Below, one piece after another: positions 1 through 9,850 of a stretch of DNA of 64,000 bases. This stretch comes from Limnoperna fortunei. Its lineage: Eukaryota > Mollusca > Bivalvia > Mytilida > Modiolidae. The notes beneath the pieces were generated by a model. The model ran no database searches and was not told the origin of the DNA. It was given only the letters and a program-made list of their open reading frames with translations. The translations under genes and the position numbers were made by a program. Position 1 is the stretch's first letter. Each line of letters begins with the position of its first letter. The stretch lies in NCBI GenBank assembly GCA_944474755.1, contig OX104113.1:22820432-22884431 (forward strand), in the 5' to 3' direction.

Positions 1-150
1 ATAAAAGAAACTACTAAAATTTGGTCATATTCGCCTTTATCCTCAGATATAACAAGAGGCTCCCAGGAGCCTGAATCGTTCACCTGGTCTTTAAGCTATA
101 AGGGTCTCTTCTATTAGCTATTACCCGTATAAGGGGTCAGCTGACAACTT

Positions 151-218
151 CTTTCCCCGAGAAAGCAAGGTCACCCGAGGGCTTGCCCCGAGGGTGACCT
201 TACTTTTCGAGGGGAAAG
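151..218. repeat. Two-part inverted repeat
   Basis: CTTTCCCC at 151-158 pairs with GGGGAAAG at 211-218, and AAGGTCACCC at about 167-176 pairs with GGGTGACCTT at 192-201. The pairing leaves a short GC-rich loop. It probably forms part of a hairpin-bearing repeat end. A copy of ggtgaccttacc appears again near 570. Confidence 0.65.
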
Positions 219-1395
219 AAATGCCGGGTTACATATCATCTAGGGTGATAACTGTTATATTATATCGAATATTTAAATGAAAACAATTCAATATTTGCAA
301 CATATTTTGGACATTTTAACCTTTTTCCACAGGAAAAAATCCAGCCCATACAATGTAGACAGAAACATGTTAACATATACTACTATTTTGTTTGAATGTT
401 TTATTACGTACATGTACATTTATCCAAACATCTCAATTTTGTAAATGTTTCATTATTTTATGCACTTGAAGATTGATGGACACCAAGTGATGGCAAACAT
501 TATTTTTAAGATACACATATAGTAAGCATACCTGAATGAATATGAAATCTCACAAAATCTCACGCGAGGGTGACCTTACCATGCGACCCAACGGTTACCG
601 GTTGACCCAGCGAAATATCACATGTCACGTGACGGCGTCTAAGCGAATCAAAATAAAGATTTCTATATGAGTATATAATATCACAAGTTACGACCCAGAA
701 ACCTATTTCTATACTCACAAATTTAAGCAGGGATAATGCATTGCTCCTCTGACGAAAGATAGTAAAGAGTTTTATTTTTGTTGTTTTTTTTTAGTTTGTT
801 TTTGTTCGTTTGTTTGTTTATTTTTGTTTGTTTCTTTTTTTGCAGATTTTAAATCATTTGATATTACCCGTATAAGGGGTCAGCTGACAACTTTGACCCA
901 ATGTAGACTTTTGTAAATCTCAATGAGCTGAAGGTTTAAGCAAGCAACAGCTTTTCTCTATCTGCAATAATTATCATTCGACAGGGCAAAAACATGAAAA
1001 AACGCTATTTTTGACCTTTAAAGGGCCATAACCCCTCTAAGGGATAATCTGACAACTTCGACCCAATGGAGAATTTTGTAGAGCTCAATGAGCTGAATGT
1101 TTAGCTCTATATAGTTTTTGGTGCTGAAGAAGGAAGGTTGCATCAGACTTTCTCTATCTCTTATACTTTTTGATTTACAAGCCAAAAACAGTAGTCTGAC
1201 CTCCCTGGTCTATTTTTACCAACGGCGGCCATGTTTTTTGACGGATCAAAAATCGAAACACAACTTTGGTGCAGGACACCCTAAGGATCAATCATACCAA
1301 AATTTATTATATTCTGTTCAATAGTTTCAGAGGAGAAGATTTTTGAAAAATTGTTAACTGACGACAGACGACGACGGACGCCAAGTGATGGCAAT

Positions 1396-1430
1396 AGCTC
1401 ACCTGGACCTTCGGTCGGTCCAGGTGAGCT
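1396..1430. repeat. Perfect 14-bp stem hairpin at the end of a dispersed repeat
   Basis: AGCTCACCTGGACC (1396-1409) is the exact reverse complement of 1417-1430, with a 7-base loop. It follows ccaagtgatggcaat and is followed by an A-rich stretch, so it resembles the 3' end of a retroposed or hairpin-ended repeat. Confidence 0.7.
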
Positions 1431-1440
1431 AAAAAGCGGG

Positions 1441-1990
1441 GTATCAGACAGTTTTAACCTATAATGTAGAATTTTCGAGAACTTGTGACCTTGGCCTTTG
1501 ACCAATTCACCGAAAATCCAATAGGCCTCTTTTTTACCTGTAAAGCGTCAACGTGTGTTTCATGAAATTCTATAAAGTAGCTACTACAACAAAAGATTTC
1601 ATTAAGCGATTTGGTAATTTGTGGATTTTTCATTCATTGCTCAAATAAATGGTCATCTTTAAGTAGGTGAAATGGGAAGTTATATTCCCTTTTTTAATCA
1701 ATACATTTTCTTTCAAAATGCCAAATTTCATATTGTTTGATGAATGCAAGTTGATGCACGTCAAAATAAAATTTTTTGTACTTTGTCATTTTTTCTCCTT
1801 TTTAAAGATTTTTACCGATATTTCATTGCTGACAACGGCCAAAGAGCCGTAACTTTAGGCCTTAAAAATTTCGGAAACCAGTTTAAATCCATTATGAGCT
1901 TTGGAATATAATTTTCGACTGACCGGAAGAGAAAAGCACAGGAAGTGAAAAATTTATTTATTTTTTAACAATTCTATATTTTGTATAATT
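1441..1990. other. Intergenic, nothing recognised
   Basis: AT-rich sequence with short open frames only. No splice-bounded exon, RNA gene or clear repeat was seen. Confidence 0.5.
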
Positions 1991-2000
1991 TTAAACTTGT

Positions 2001-2150
2001 TGTCCCCCCGCTGCAACGCGGAGCGGGGACATAGAAATGCCGGGCGTCCATCCGTTCGTCCGTGCGTCCGTCCGTCACACTTTTTGTTCGTAACAGAATT
2101 TTGCCGCTCGGCGGGGGACCCAGGAATTCCGTTCTTGTTAACATAAAAAT
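2001..2150. repeat. GC-rich hairpin repeat fragment
   Basis: At 2002-2030 the sequence folds as GTCCCC..CGCT / AGCG..GGGGAC. It is followed by repeated tccgtccg units and a GC-rich patch inside otherwise AT-rich DNA. It looks like the tail of a dispersed repeat. No coding potential was seen. Confidence 0.5.
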
Positions 2151-2199
2151 TATGTTTTCTTCTTTCTTAAGCCGATACCTATCGTTTTAGTTGCTATGT

Positions 2200-2859
2200 A
2201 TGGTGGCATATATCTGCCCCTACTTGTCACATAACCTAGTCTACATAATTTGTAAAATATGTCGACTTGTCACTTAATTAAGTCTACTTGTCACATATTT
2301 AAGTAATCTTTTAACATAATAAAGTGTTAATATTTTTAAGAAAAAAAAACGCTTTTTGCGTTTTTGCCATTTTCATGCCATACACAAGTTGACATAATTA
2401 TTTAGCAAGTAGACTTATTTATCTGACAAGTAGACTTAATTATCTTACAAGTTGACATAGTTATCTGACATGTGAACTTAGTTATCTCACAAGTAGACTT
2501 ATTTATCGGCATGTTGACATAATTATCTGACAAGTTGACTTGTCAGATAATATCTGACAAGTTGACTTGTCAGATAAATAAGTTTACTTGTCAGATAATT
2601 AAGTTCGCATGCCAGATAAATAAGTCAACTTGTCAGATACACAAGTCTACTTGTCTGATAATTATGTCAACTTATGTATGGCATGTAAAGGGCACAAACG
2701 TAAATACGGTTTATTTTTCTTAAAAATATTATAACTTTATTATCTGACAAGTTTACTTAATTGTGTGACAAGTAGACTTAATTATGTGACAAGTCGACTT
2801 ATTTAACAAATTATGTTAACTTAATTATGTGACAAGTAGGGGCAGATATATGCCACCAT
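2200..2859. mobile_element. Foldback-type element: 660-bp palindrome built of short subrepeats
   Basis: The outer ends match as inverted copies: ATGGTGGCATATATCTGCCC at 2200-2219 against its reverse complement ending at 2859. Pairing continues inward through the arms with mismatches. Both arms contain many degenerate copies of a roughly 25-30-bp unit, CTGACAAGTnGACTTA plus TTAT, inverted between arms. The centre near 2520-2580 is itself two short perfect palindromes (TGACAAGTTGACTTGTCA). A subrepeat-built inverted structure with no coding core fits foldback-like elements or long MITEs. No transposase is present. No clear target duplication was confirmed. Confidence 0.8.
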
Positions 2860-2861
2860 AG

Positions 2862-4015
2862 CTATGATAAATGAATTTGAAAATAAAATTTTTTAGTTGA
2901 AGTAGCTATATAAAGGCGTTCAAAGGTTAAGCACCAAACACAAATTTAGCTCAAAATTTCTACGCTTTCGTGAATTTGCTACTTTAACCTTTGACCTGTT
3001 GATCACAAATGCGTCAATGTGTCTAGGTGTCATGAAATCTGAAGGCATTCAAGTCAAATAACGGAAGCCAATTTCAGATAGAGCTGTGGACGGGTGGAAA
3101 GCCGAATTATGTTGTCCCCCGAATTTGCAAAATGCATCGTTTGCGTTAATTGGGTAAAATAAACCAGGATCAAACTTGTTACGCATTAAACATTTCTTTT
3201 TGTGGTTCGGTGTTTCCATTAAATGTGCACTTAATTTTGTCATAGAGTTTTTGTATTGAGTTAACCTATTCTAAACGAATCGTTTGCATAGCGACGGGTA
3301 TTGTTTTAACAAGTATACTGTAGGAAATGCTTTATTTGGAGTACCTGAGTTTGCTTTCAGTTTTACAAGTGTTGTGGTGCTGCTCATTGCAGTTTAGCTG
3401 TGATATTTAAATTTTCTTAGTATTTTGGTTTTGTCTTTATTTAAAGGGCTCAGAGATTCAAATCGCCATTGGGTATTTTTTGCTTCTTATAATAGATAGA
3501 CTCAGTAATACGATGCGGAATAAGGGTTTTATTCTTGTTCATGCGACAGCAACTTAAAAACTTAATTGAAAACAGCCCCTGACACGAAAGTACTGTGAAA
3601 ATACTTAAATTTTTTACTATTGGCCATGGGTGCTTGTGTTCGTGAACTCATGGGTACGTCGTTTTAACTTCATTAATTTGATGGAAAGCAAATGTTGTGG
3701 TTTGCTATACCATCGGAAACCACGGAAATTGGTACTCCTCGAAATATTACACATGCAGTACATCAGTGGTCGTATACATGCACAGCAAAAATAAGCCCAA
3801 TTAAATAGCCTTTACTTATATAGATTTCGTTTCATTGAAACTTTTTACGTGGTTGGCGGGCGTAGTAAAACGGTTGCAATTTTAAAATAATAAGTCTGAC
3901 AAAATGCCAAGTCTCATAATGATCATGTGTAGAGGAAAAACTCCGAAAACTTGTATTATCAAGAAAAAGAAACGTTGTAAAACAATAACTCTCCAAACTT
4001 CGTTTTTGAAGACTT
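2862..4015. other. Intergenic, nothing firmly recognised
   Basis: There is a minus-strand open frame at 3049-3243 (64 residues). It has no recognisable domain and no convincing splice sites, so it is not called. No other structure was seen. Confidence 0.45.
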
Positions 4016-4021
4016 AATTAC

Positions 4022-4276
4022 CTTTCGCTATCGGATGACTGCACATCTGATTCAGATGAAACCAATGTAGCTTCTCGCTCATTTTGTACATTCTTGCAAT
4101 CTTGTTCAGGTTCATCTTCGTTCGTCTGCGAGTCAAGCTCCAGTGACGGAAGTGAGCTAGATGATCCATGATCAGATTGAATAATGTGAACAGAGTCTTC
4201 TGAGTCGGATGACACCATAATGACATCATCTGAGGCTTTTGGAACACTAGTCCCTCTATCATTAGGTGTTTTCTCA
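4022..4276 (-). CDS. Putative internal exon of an unrecognised acidic, SIM-rich protein
   Basis: On the minus strand an AG acceptor (ttatttcatag) precedes 4276 and a GT donor (AAAG/gtaatt) follows 4022. The 255-bp exon stays open in one frame and encodes about 85 residues rich in Ser, Asp and Glu. DDVIMVSSDSED is a textbook-like SUMO-interacting motif: a hydrophobic core followed by serine and acidic residues. VHIIQSD and TLVSSESD are two weaker look-alikes. Its start phase (one base completing a codon) matches the end phase of the exon candidate at 4804-4991. Family unknown; the rest of the gene was not found. The exon call rests on frame, composition and splice signals only. Confidence 0.5.
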
Positions 4277-4364
4277 CTATGAAATAAATAATGTTATATA
4301 AAAAAGGAATTCTAAGGCAAAATAATTCCTTAGTTTATTATCGGTAAATTGAAATAAAGAAGAA

Positions 4365-4620
4365 ATGTGTCAATGGGACACGGATGCACCCGCTAGGCCC
4401 CAAGCAGGAAGTAGAAGTCCGACAGCTCCGAGTGAAAGTCGTTTAGGACGTAGAGTTTGTCATACTAAACTACCCTGCCAACTTTTAAATTATTCTCATA
4501 CATGTACGGTTTCTGAGAAAATCTTGACGGAAATTCGTACGACGGACAGACGTACAGACAGACATAAGTAAAAAATGCCCCCGACATGTCGTCGCGGGGG
4601 AGGGGGGGGGGGCATAAAAA
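4365..4620. other. G-rich tract and short tandem bits, no gene
   Basis: Runs of G at 4596-4600 and 4602-4612 follow tgcccccgac, so the plus strand has hairpin and G-quadruplex potential. The preceding gacagacgtacagacagac is a short degenerate repeat. No coding evidence. Confidence 0.5.
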
Positions 4621-4803
4621 GACTTAAACAGAACTCGAGATTGAAAATGTTTTCTTGTTGAATACTGAAAAACCAAATCTAGTATAGATTAGAATTAGTG
4701 GCAGCAACCTCCTTATAAAGAAGGGGCGTCATATTAAAATATCTTTAAAGACTAAATCATGCCCGAAGTTTGCGCGTGTGTGTCTCTTAATAAAAACTAT
4801 TAC

Positions 4804-4991
4804 TGATATAGTGCCGGTATTTCAACAAGCTGAATTTTATCTTCTCTAGTAATGATCTTATGCAGAACTTGGGATAACGTGACAGCCTTAGGGTTTGAGC
4901 ATTCTCCAAGGAAAGTTCGGGAACTTTTTAAAAAATGCACACCAATGTGAATTATATGTAGTTTAGAGAGTTCAATTCCTAATGGTGTTTT
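4804..4991 (-). CDS. Putative exon upstream of the SIM-rich exon (same minus-strand gene)
   Basis: On the minus strand an acceptor (cttctaaag) precedes 4991 and a donor (ATCA/gtaata) follows 4804. The 188-bp exon is open and encodes KTPLGIELSKLHIIHIGVHF onward, about 62 residues plus two bases. The two left-over bases join the single leading base of the exon at 4276, giving one continuous frame across a 527-bp intron. An alternative acceptor, ttttacag, would start the exon at about 5033 and keep the same frame. I do not recognise the family. The chance that both exons are spurious is real but is lowered by the phase match. Confidence 0.4.
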
Positions 4992-5059
4992 CTTTAGAAG
5001 GGATATTTTATACAAAATTAATACGGATATTCTGTAAAATACTATCATGTATGTTATAC

Positions 5060-6590
5060 CTTACAAACTCTTTAAACTTGTCTTGCCACATCTTCAAGGC
5101 TCAGTGAAATGAATACCGATGTCCGAGATATAAGTTTATATACCAAAAGTTAATCTGACATGTCATAAATCTTAATTTTACTGAACTATTTTTGCTAAAA
5201 GGATTATCAGGAACAAACGTTACCGACTAGGGTTAAAATCGTACTTGATTGACACATCTGAGTCTTTAAATCTTTTAAAGAATAATTATCTTCCTTATTG
5301 CCTTCAACGTAGCTGCGAATTTGAATCATTCAAAGGGATTCCATTCCTTTCCCCGAACAACAGCCCCTTTTAGATCCACCACTGATTTGGCATGTTTTTA
5401 TTCAAAAGCAAACGAAAACTGTTTTTATTCAACTGGGTTTTTTTTCCTTGAAAAGGAGTGAGTGGGTGTGGTGTTTAACGCCTAGCGACGCTATATGGGT
5501 TATGTATTGGCGATTGCCAAAGAAGCCATGAACATGGAAAATTTATTTATACTATAAAAATTGTATCTTTTTAATTTGAAATTAATATTGCTGAATGGAT
5601 TTTTTTATATATTTTACATTGAAAAAGAAATCCTCAAAATTATATAGTTTCTATCGATTAAGGGCCTGGTTTTAGTGGTGCTTTGTTTAAACGAAACCGA
5701 AACCCCGATAGAATACTGTATTTGTTTTGCATTGTAATGTTGTGTGCAATTGAGTGTCATATACATGTATGTTATGCCCTATAAAGGCCACTATGATTAG
5801 GAATTAAGAATATCTTATCTTATCTTTGCTAGAAACATTTCGCGTTTGAAATTTTTTTTCCCAATTTAATTATTGAAAAAAACGGCAATGAATTAATAAC
5901 GCTATATATTAATATCCAACACTACCAAAATCTTTTTTTTTTACGTTAAAACTCCTTTTCGTAGTCTTTTGTATATTCATATTGATATTTGCAGGGGCAC
6001 CTGCTAAAAGTAATGTTACATTTTTTGACAATGTCATAAATTTGTAGTTATATTGTCATTTTTTTGTTGACTCGGGTCCAATGAAATCCATCAAATGCAC
6101 CTTTTGTCTACGCCTACAGAAATGTAAAATTATTTGCGTTTTTATAAATGTCTATGAAAACTGAACCCAAATCTTCGGCTATCTTCAGAATTTTCCACTT
6201 ATTTTGAGCTTTCTTTTCAATTCTTAATCATTCGGTTTGTCAACTCTCGCGTGCCTGCCTTTTTCAGTTTTTTTCTCTACTGCATTTTGAAGGCATCTAT
6301 TTTTAGTCACTTCTTAGTATGTTTTCAAAAATAATTAAAGTCTTTTTTTTTAAAATTGAATGCAGCTAAGGGTTGCACTTAATGTAAATATGCAAAAAGA
6401 CGTAACGGATCGATCTAATTATATTTGCAAAAATGAAGTCTGAGAAAACATTACCGCTACATCTTATTTGCACTGCAATTTACAATACGCCGGAAACATT
6501 TTATAATTTAAAAATCAAGATTTGCTATTGATGGAACGAGGAAATGTGCATTTATTTAACCGTCTATTTTAATACACCTACGTTAAAAAG
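5060..6590. other. Intergenic, nothing recognised
   Basis: AT-rich sequence with T-runs. A short tgtttaacgcc string near 5472 resembles a SINE tail, but no surrounding SINE body could be followed. No exon, RNA gene or long repeat was seen. Confidence 0.45.
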
Positions 6591-6674
6591 TTTATATTAA
6601 ACATGTTGTTGATAAGTTCTGACCACTAGCAGACCCATAAAAGGGGCTTGTTTGGGGGGAAGGGGGGTGGTACC

Positions 6675-6852
6675 AGTATCCCATATCTCCTTAAAATTTT
6701 TCATCAAATATCCCGTATCCGAAAAATCGTTTTCCAATATCCAATATCCCTGTAAATAAAATGGATTTAAATATCCCATATCCCAGTAAGTTTTGCCTCA
6801 AATATCCTGTATACCATGAATAAAATAGGTGAATAACCCATATCCCAATATG
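6675..6852. repeat. Degenerate ATATCCC-rich repeat
   Basis: Many near-copies of atatccc, tatcccata and tatccnata occur at irregular spacing. The three overlapping minus-strand open frames here are products of this low complexity. Confidence 0.6.
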
Positions 6853-6855
6853 CCC

Positions 6856-6948
6856 TAGTCCGAGAATCCTCTTCAGTCCAACGTTGTTTTTTTTTGCGTG
6901 GGTCCCATGCAAAAAAAAAGCGTTGGACGGCAGAGGATTCCCGGACTA
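6856..6948. mobile_element. Short hairpin insertion with 10-bp direct flanks
   Basis: The sequence from TAGTCCG at 6856 pairs inward with the sequence ending CGGACTA at 6948. Both arms carry the AGAATCCTCT/AGAGGATTC block, then TCCAACG/CGTTGGA, then a T9/A9 run around gcgtgggtcccatgc. The string atatgcccta stands immediately left (6848-6857) and right (6950-6959), as expected for a target-site duplication. It looks like a tiny MITE or hairpin element. Confidence 0.7.
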
Positions 6949-6980
6949 AATATGCCCTAAACAAGCCTCATAAAACACTT

Positions 6981-7032
6981 ATTCCGTTTTCCGTTCCGTT
7001 TTCCGTTTCCGTTCCGCGTTCCGTTTCCGCGT
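6981..7032. repeat. (TTCCG)n-like simple repeat
   Basis: About ten units alternate between ttccg, tttccg and ttccgcg. Two small hairpins follow: aacacccc-tttt-gggtgtt near 7040 and ggcgcttagcgcc near 7060. Confidence 0.7.
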
Positions 7033-7074
7033 TTTAGTAACACCCCTTTTGGGTGTTAACGGCGCTTAGCGCCA

Positions 7075-7680
7075 CGCGAATGATTAAATATACAATACCG
7101 AACCTCAACTTACTGTTCAACTGTCACCGAGCAAACTGCTTTTCTGTCCTTTATTTGATTCAAATAGATTTTTAAATAACTCATCATTTATAAGTGTTTA
7201 GAAATCGATTTTGTATGTTTTCAACATTATTTAGTGTAAAGACATAAAGGAAAGTAATATAGAAATAAAAGGAATACAAATTTCAGGAACTTTGTCAGGA
7301 AATCTTTGAGTTATGGTGGTATTTCCTGTTTTTCAACATTATAAATATAACATGAAACGCATTGGTCATATTTAGAACCAATCATTAAGTCGTAGTTATT
7401 TCATTCCATAATTTCCTACTTTGTTATGCCGGAAATAATAAATCATCGCAAGCACAATAGCTGAAGAGAATTACCTATTTTTATACATTATAATAGATTT
7501 ATAGTGGCTATGAGAGCGAATGTACGTCGACTTGTCTTCTGGCGACGCTATACCATTGTAAACGATATAACAGTTGTTACCCGTTTTTTGATTCATTTAA
7601 TATAATTCTGCATTCCGTCTATCAGTATGGCAACATTTTGTACGATAACTCATATTTGATGAAGGTAATACGATACTCAT
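7075..7680. other. Intergenic, nothing recognised
   Basis: AT-rich sequence with no coding, RNA or repeat signal that I can support. Confidence 0.45.
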
Positions 7681-7689
7681 ATTTGATTA

Positions 7690-7990
7690 AAAAGCACCAA
7701 GGAAACCGTCAAAAAGGACAATCCACAAATCCAAAGTCCAAGAACCGGCAAACCCGAGAACTAAGAACCAAAATTAAAGCAACTACAGCTATGGTTCTTA
7801 CTTTTTAAATGCATTTCAAAAGAAAGATGCCGAACGTCCCCGTTTCTATTTATATAATGTATTAGTTGGTGTGTTGATGAAAATAGTTCGGTAACATACA
7901 CCCCTAGTCAGTAATATTGGTGGATCAAATGATCATCGCATCACAATCAATATGTCCTGAATTCAAAAATTAGGAAAACTAAGTACAATC
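7690..7990 (-). repeat. Dispersed repeat R1, copy 1 (probable RT-element tail)
   Basis: The landmarks aaaggacaatccacaaatcc, gcatttcaaaag, ctagtcagtaat and aaaattaggaaaact appear in the same order as at 20,090-20,470, with similar spacing. At the latter locus R1 directly abuts a minus-strand reverse-transcriptase relic, so R1 is probably the non-coding tail of that element, lying antisense here. Confidence 0.6.
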
Positions 7991-8032
7991 ATATTTTCAA
8001 ACGAAAGTTCTAAAATGGCATCCTACTTGACC

Positions 8033-8420
8033 TATGTAAACAAAGCCGTGTTAAAATTCCAATAAGTTTAGTTTGCACATGCGTCAGCTGTGTGTTTTGT
8101 GTAAATGTAAAAACTGACTTAAAAAATCTAGTTTGTTATGTGTTGTTCATAATTATCGTTATTGTTAATAATGCAGGTATTTTTAGTCTGAATTCTGAGA
8201 TTTGTACGATTAAGATTCTTATATGACGTCCTGTTTTAGGTATGTAAACAAAGCCGTGTCAAAATTCCAATAAATTTAGTTCGCACAGGCGTAAGCTGCG
8301 TGTTTTCTGTAAATGTAAAAACTGACTTACAAATGCCGTGTGTTATATGTTATCCTTAATTATCGTTATTGTTAATAATTTAGTTATTTTTAGTCTGAAT
8401 TCTGAGATTTATATGATTTA
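8033..8420. repeat. Two tandem copies of a roughly 208-bp unit
   Basis: The segment starting tatgtaaacaaagccgtgt at about 8033 recurs at about 8240. Shared blocks are aaaattccaataa, aaatgtaaaaactgactta, attatcgttattgttaataat and tttttagtctgaattctgag. Divergence is moderate. No coding frame is conserved between copies. Confidence 0.75.
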
Positions 8421-8430
8421 AACTATTCCC

Positions 8431-8740
8431 AATCTATTATTTTTTTTTAACAATTATACATTCGAATTAATATGACGTCACAATTAGAATTCCGACGTCA
8501 TGTTACGCTGAACTGAAAATTTCAAACTGTAACAATGCGATTTAGTTAAGATTTCTTATTATATTTGTTTAAAAGGTACGTATATTCAATAAAATGACGA
8601 GAATATATGTTAATGTCAATTTTATTTGCCTTAACATACAGTTTTGGGATATATCTTATTAGTTTAATAAAAAACAATATTACCGTTGAAAACGTCCTCT
8701 TAGAGCCGCTTCGAACTTTTAAAACATTTATTATACTAAA
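8431..8740. repeat. Segment duplicated at 9486-9700 (copy 1)
   Basis: Blocks shared with 9486-9700 are aattatacattcgaattaat, aaaggtacgtatattcaata, gacgagaatatatgtt, gggatatatcttattagttt and cctcttagagccgctt. Copy 2 lacks an internal stretch between the first and second block. Short open frames on both strands here are not conserved in the second copy, so they are not called as genes. Confidence 0.7.
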
Positions 8741-9330
8741 TGCCACACCCACTTCGAAAAATGTGTTTGCTTGCATTTTTTCATTATTCTATATTTTACC
8801 TTTTTATTACGAAAATTCAGTAGAAAAAATGTAGATACGATAACCTGTCCATGTTTTATAATATGCCTCTGGCGTTGAGTTGTTACAAATCGTCATTGAC
8901 TTTTGCTTCGGGAATTTTACATAATAAGTCAGCCATTTTTGTTTCTAAAGGGACCTTACGATGTTTACAAATGTTCGTCTGCTTTCGTGACGTTCAATGG
9001 TATTCGGACAAACCGCGAGACTTTTCCCGCCATAACTGCAGACGACATCACCCGAAGGATTTCGAGTAGACAACAATCGATTGTTCCTAAAGTACACTTC
9101 CGTTCTAATTAAGGTCAAATTTTAGCATGGAAAATCGCCCTTTCAAAATTTGAAAACTGTCATATTTCAAAACGCTGAATATCTCGAGGAAATAATTATT
9201 GATTTCAAAAAGTAGAATTCTTGATCTACAAAATGAGCATAAGCTGAACCATACGCGGTAAGCAGTTTTCATTTTTCACGCAAAAACACTCTCCACAATA
9301 CGTCAACACTTAGTATAGACATATTAGAAT

Positions 9331-9490
9331 CGAAATAGATTATTGCGAGCGGGCTTATGCGAATTAGAACATGGTCAGACCTTATATTTGTCTTCATTTT
9401 ATACCTCGCTATCGCTCGGTATCAAATATTGACAAATATAAGGTCTGACCATGTTCTAATTCGCATAAAGTTCGCTCGCGATAATCTATT
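9331..9490. mobile_element. Inverted-repeat element with about 58-bp arms
   Basis: The left arm starts at aatagattattgcgagcggg (about 9335) and runs to atatttgtc (9391). It is matched in reverse by 9431-9490, which ends gataatctatt. The spacer is about 40 bp and contains tacctcgctatcgctcggta. The arms include gaattagaacatggtcagac and its complement. No coding content; a MITE is the simplest reading. Confidence 0.75.
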
Positions 9491-9700
9491 TCTTAATTAT
9501 TTTTCTAACAACTATACATTCAAATTAATATGATGGCTTTCGCTGAAAAGGTACGTATATTCAATAAAATGACGAGAATATATGTTTATGTCAATTTATT
9601 TGCTTTAACATACTGTTGTGGGATATATCTTATTAGTTTAAAAAACTATATTACCATTGAAATTGTCCTCTTAGAGCCGCTTCCAAAATTTTAAAACATT
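9486..9700. repeat. Segment duplicated from 8431-8740 (copy 2, internally deleted)
   Basis: It carries the same ordered blocks as copy 1 but is shorter. It lies directly after the inverted-repeat element and before a second partial copy of that element, so the 8.4-9.9 kb stretch is a nested duplication. Confidence 0.7.
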
Positions 9701-9702
9701 TG

Positions 9703-9850
9703 TTAGACATATTGGAATCGAAATAGATTATTGCATGCGGGCTGTATGCAAAATATTGACAAATATAAGGTCCGACCATGTTCTAATTCGCATAAAGCCC
9801 GCTTGCAATAATTTATTTAAGAAATTATTGCGAGCGGGCTCTATGTGAAT
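9703..9850. repeat. Partial second copy of the 9331-9490 inverted-repeat element
   Basis: agacatattggaatcgaaatag repeats the flank and left end of the first copy. It is followed by a shortened left arm, the right arm (gacaaatataaggtccgacc...), and a third terminal fragment, attattgcgagcgggct, at about 9826-9842. Confidence 0.65.

Larger units (their letters stand above)
1..1440. repeat. Dispersed-repeat-rich intergenic DNA
   Basis: No gene is visible. A 31-base segment (attacccgtataaggggtc...) occurs at about 119-150 and again at about 865-895. The phrase about telling 'caatgagctgaa' recurs at about 920 and 1085. The string ccaagtgatggca occurs at about 482 and at 1381, each time near what looks like a repeat end. 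Together these suggest overlapping fragments of one dispersed repeat family that ends in the hairpin at 1396-1430. Short open frames here carry no recognisable domain. Confidence 0.6.

Noticed and set aside
3049..3243. 64-residue minus-strand open frame as a further exon of the SIM-rich gene
   Set aside because: No convincing acceptor or donor, and the composition differs from the other two exons.
5033..5090. Extra minus-strand exon (MWQDKFKEFV) before the 4804-4991 exon
   Set aside because: The phase would fit the alternative acceptor, but the implied intron would be under 30 bases, too short to be spliced.
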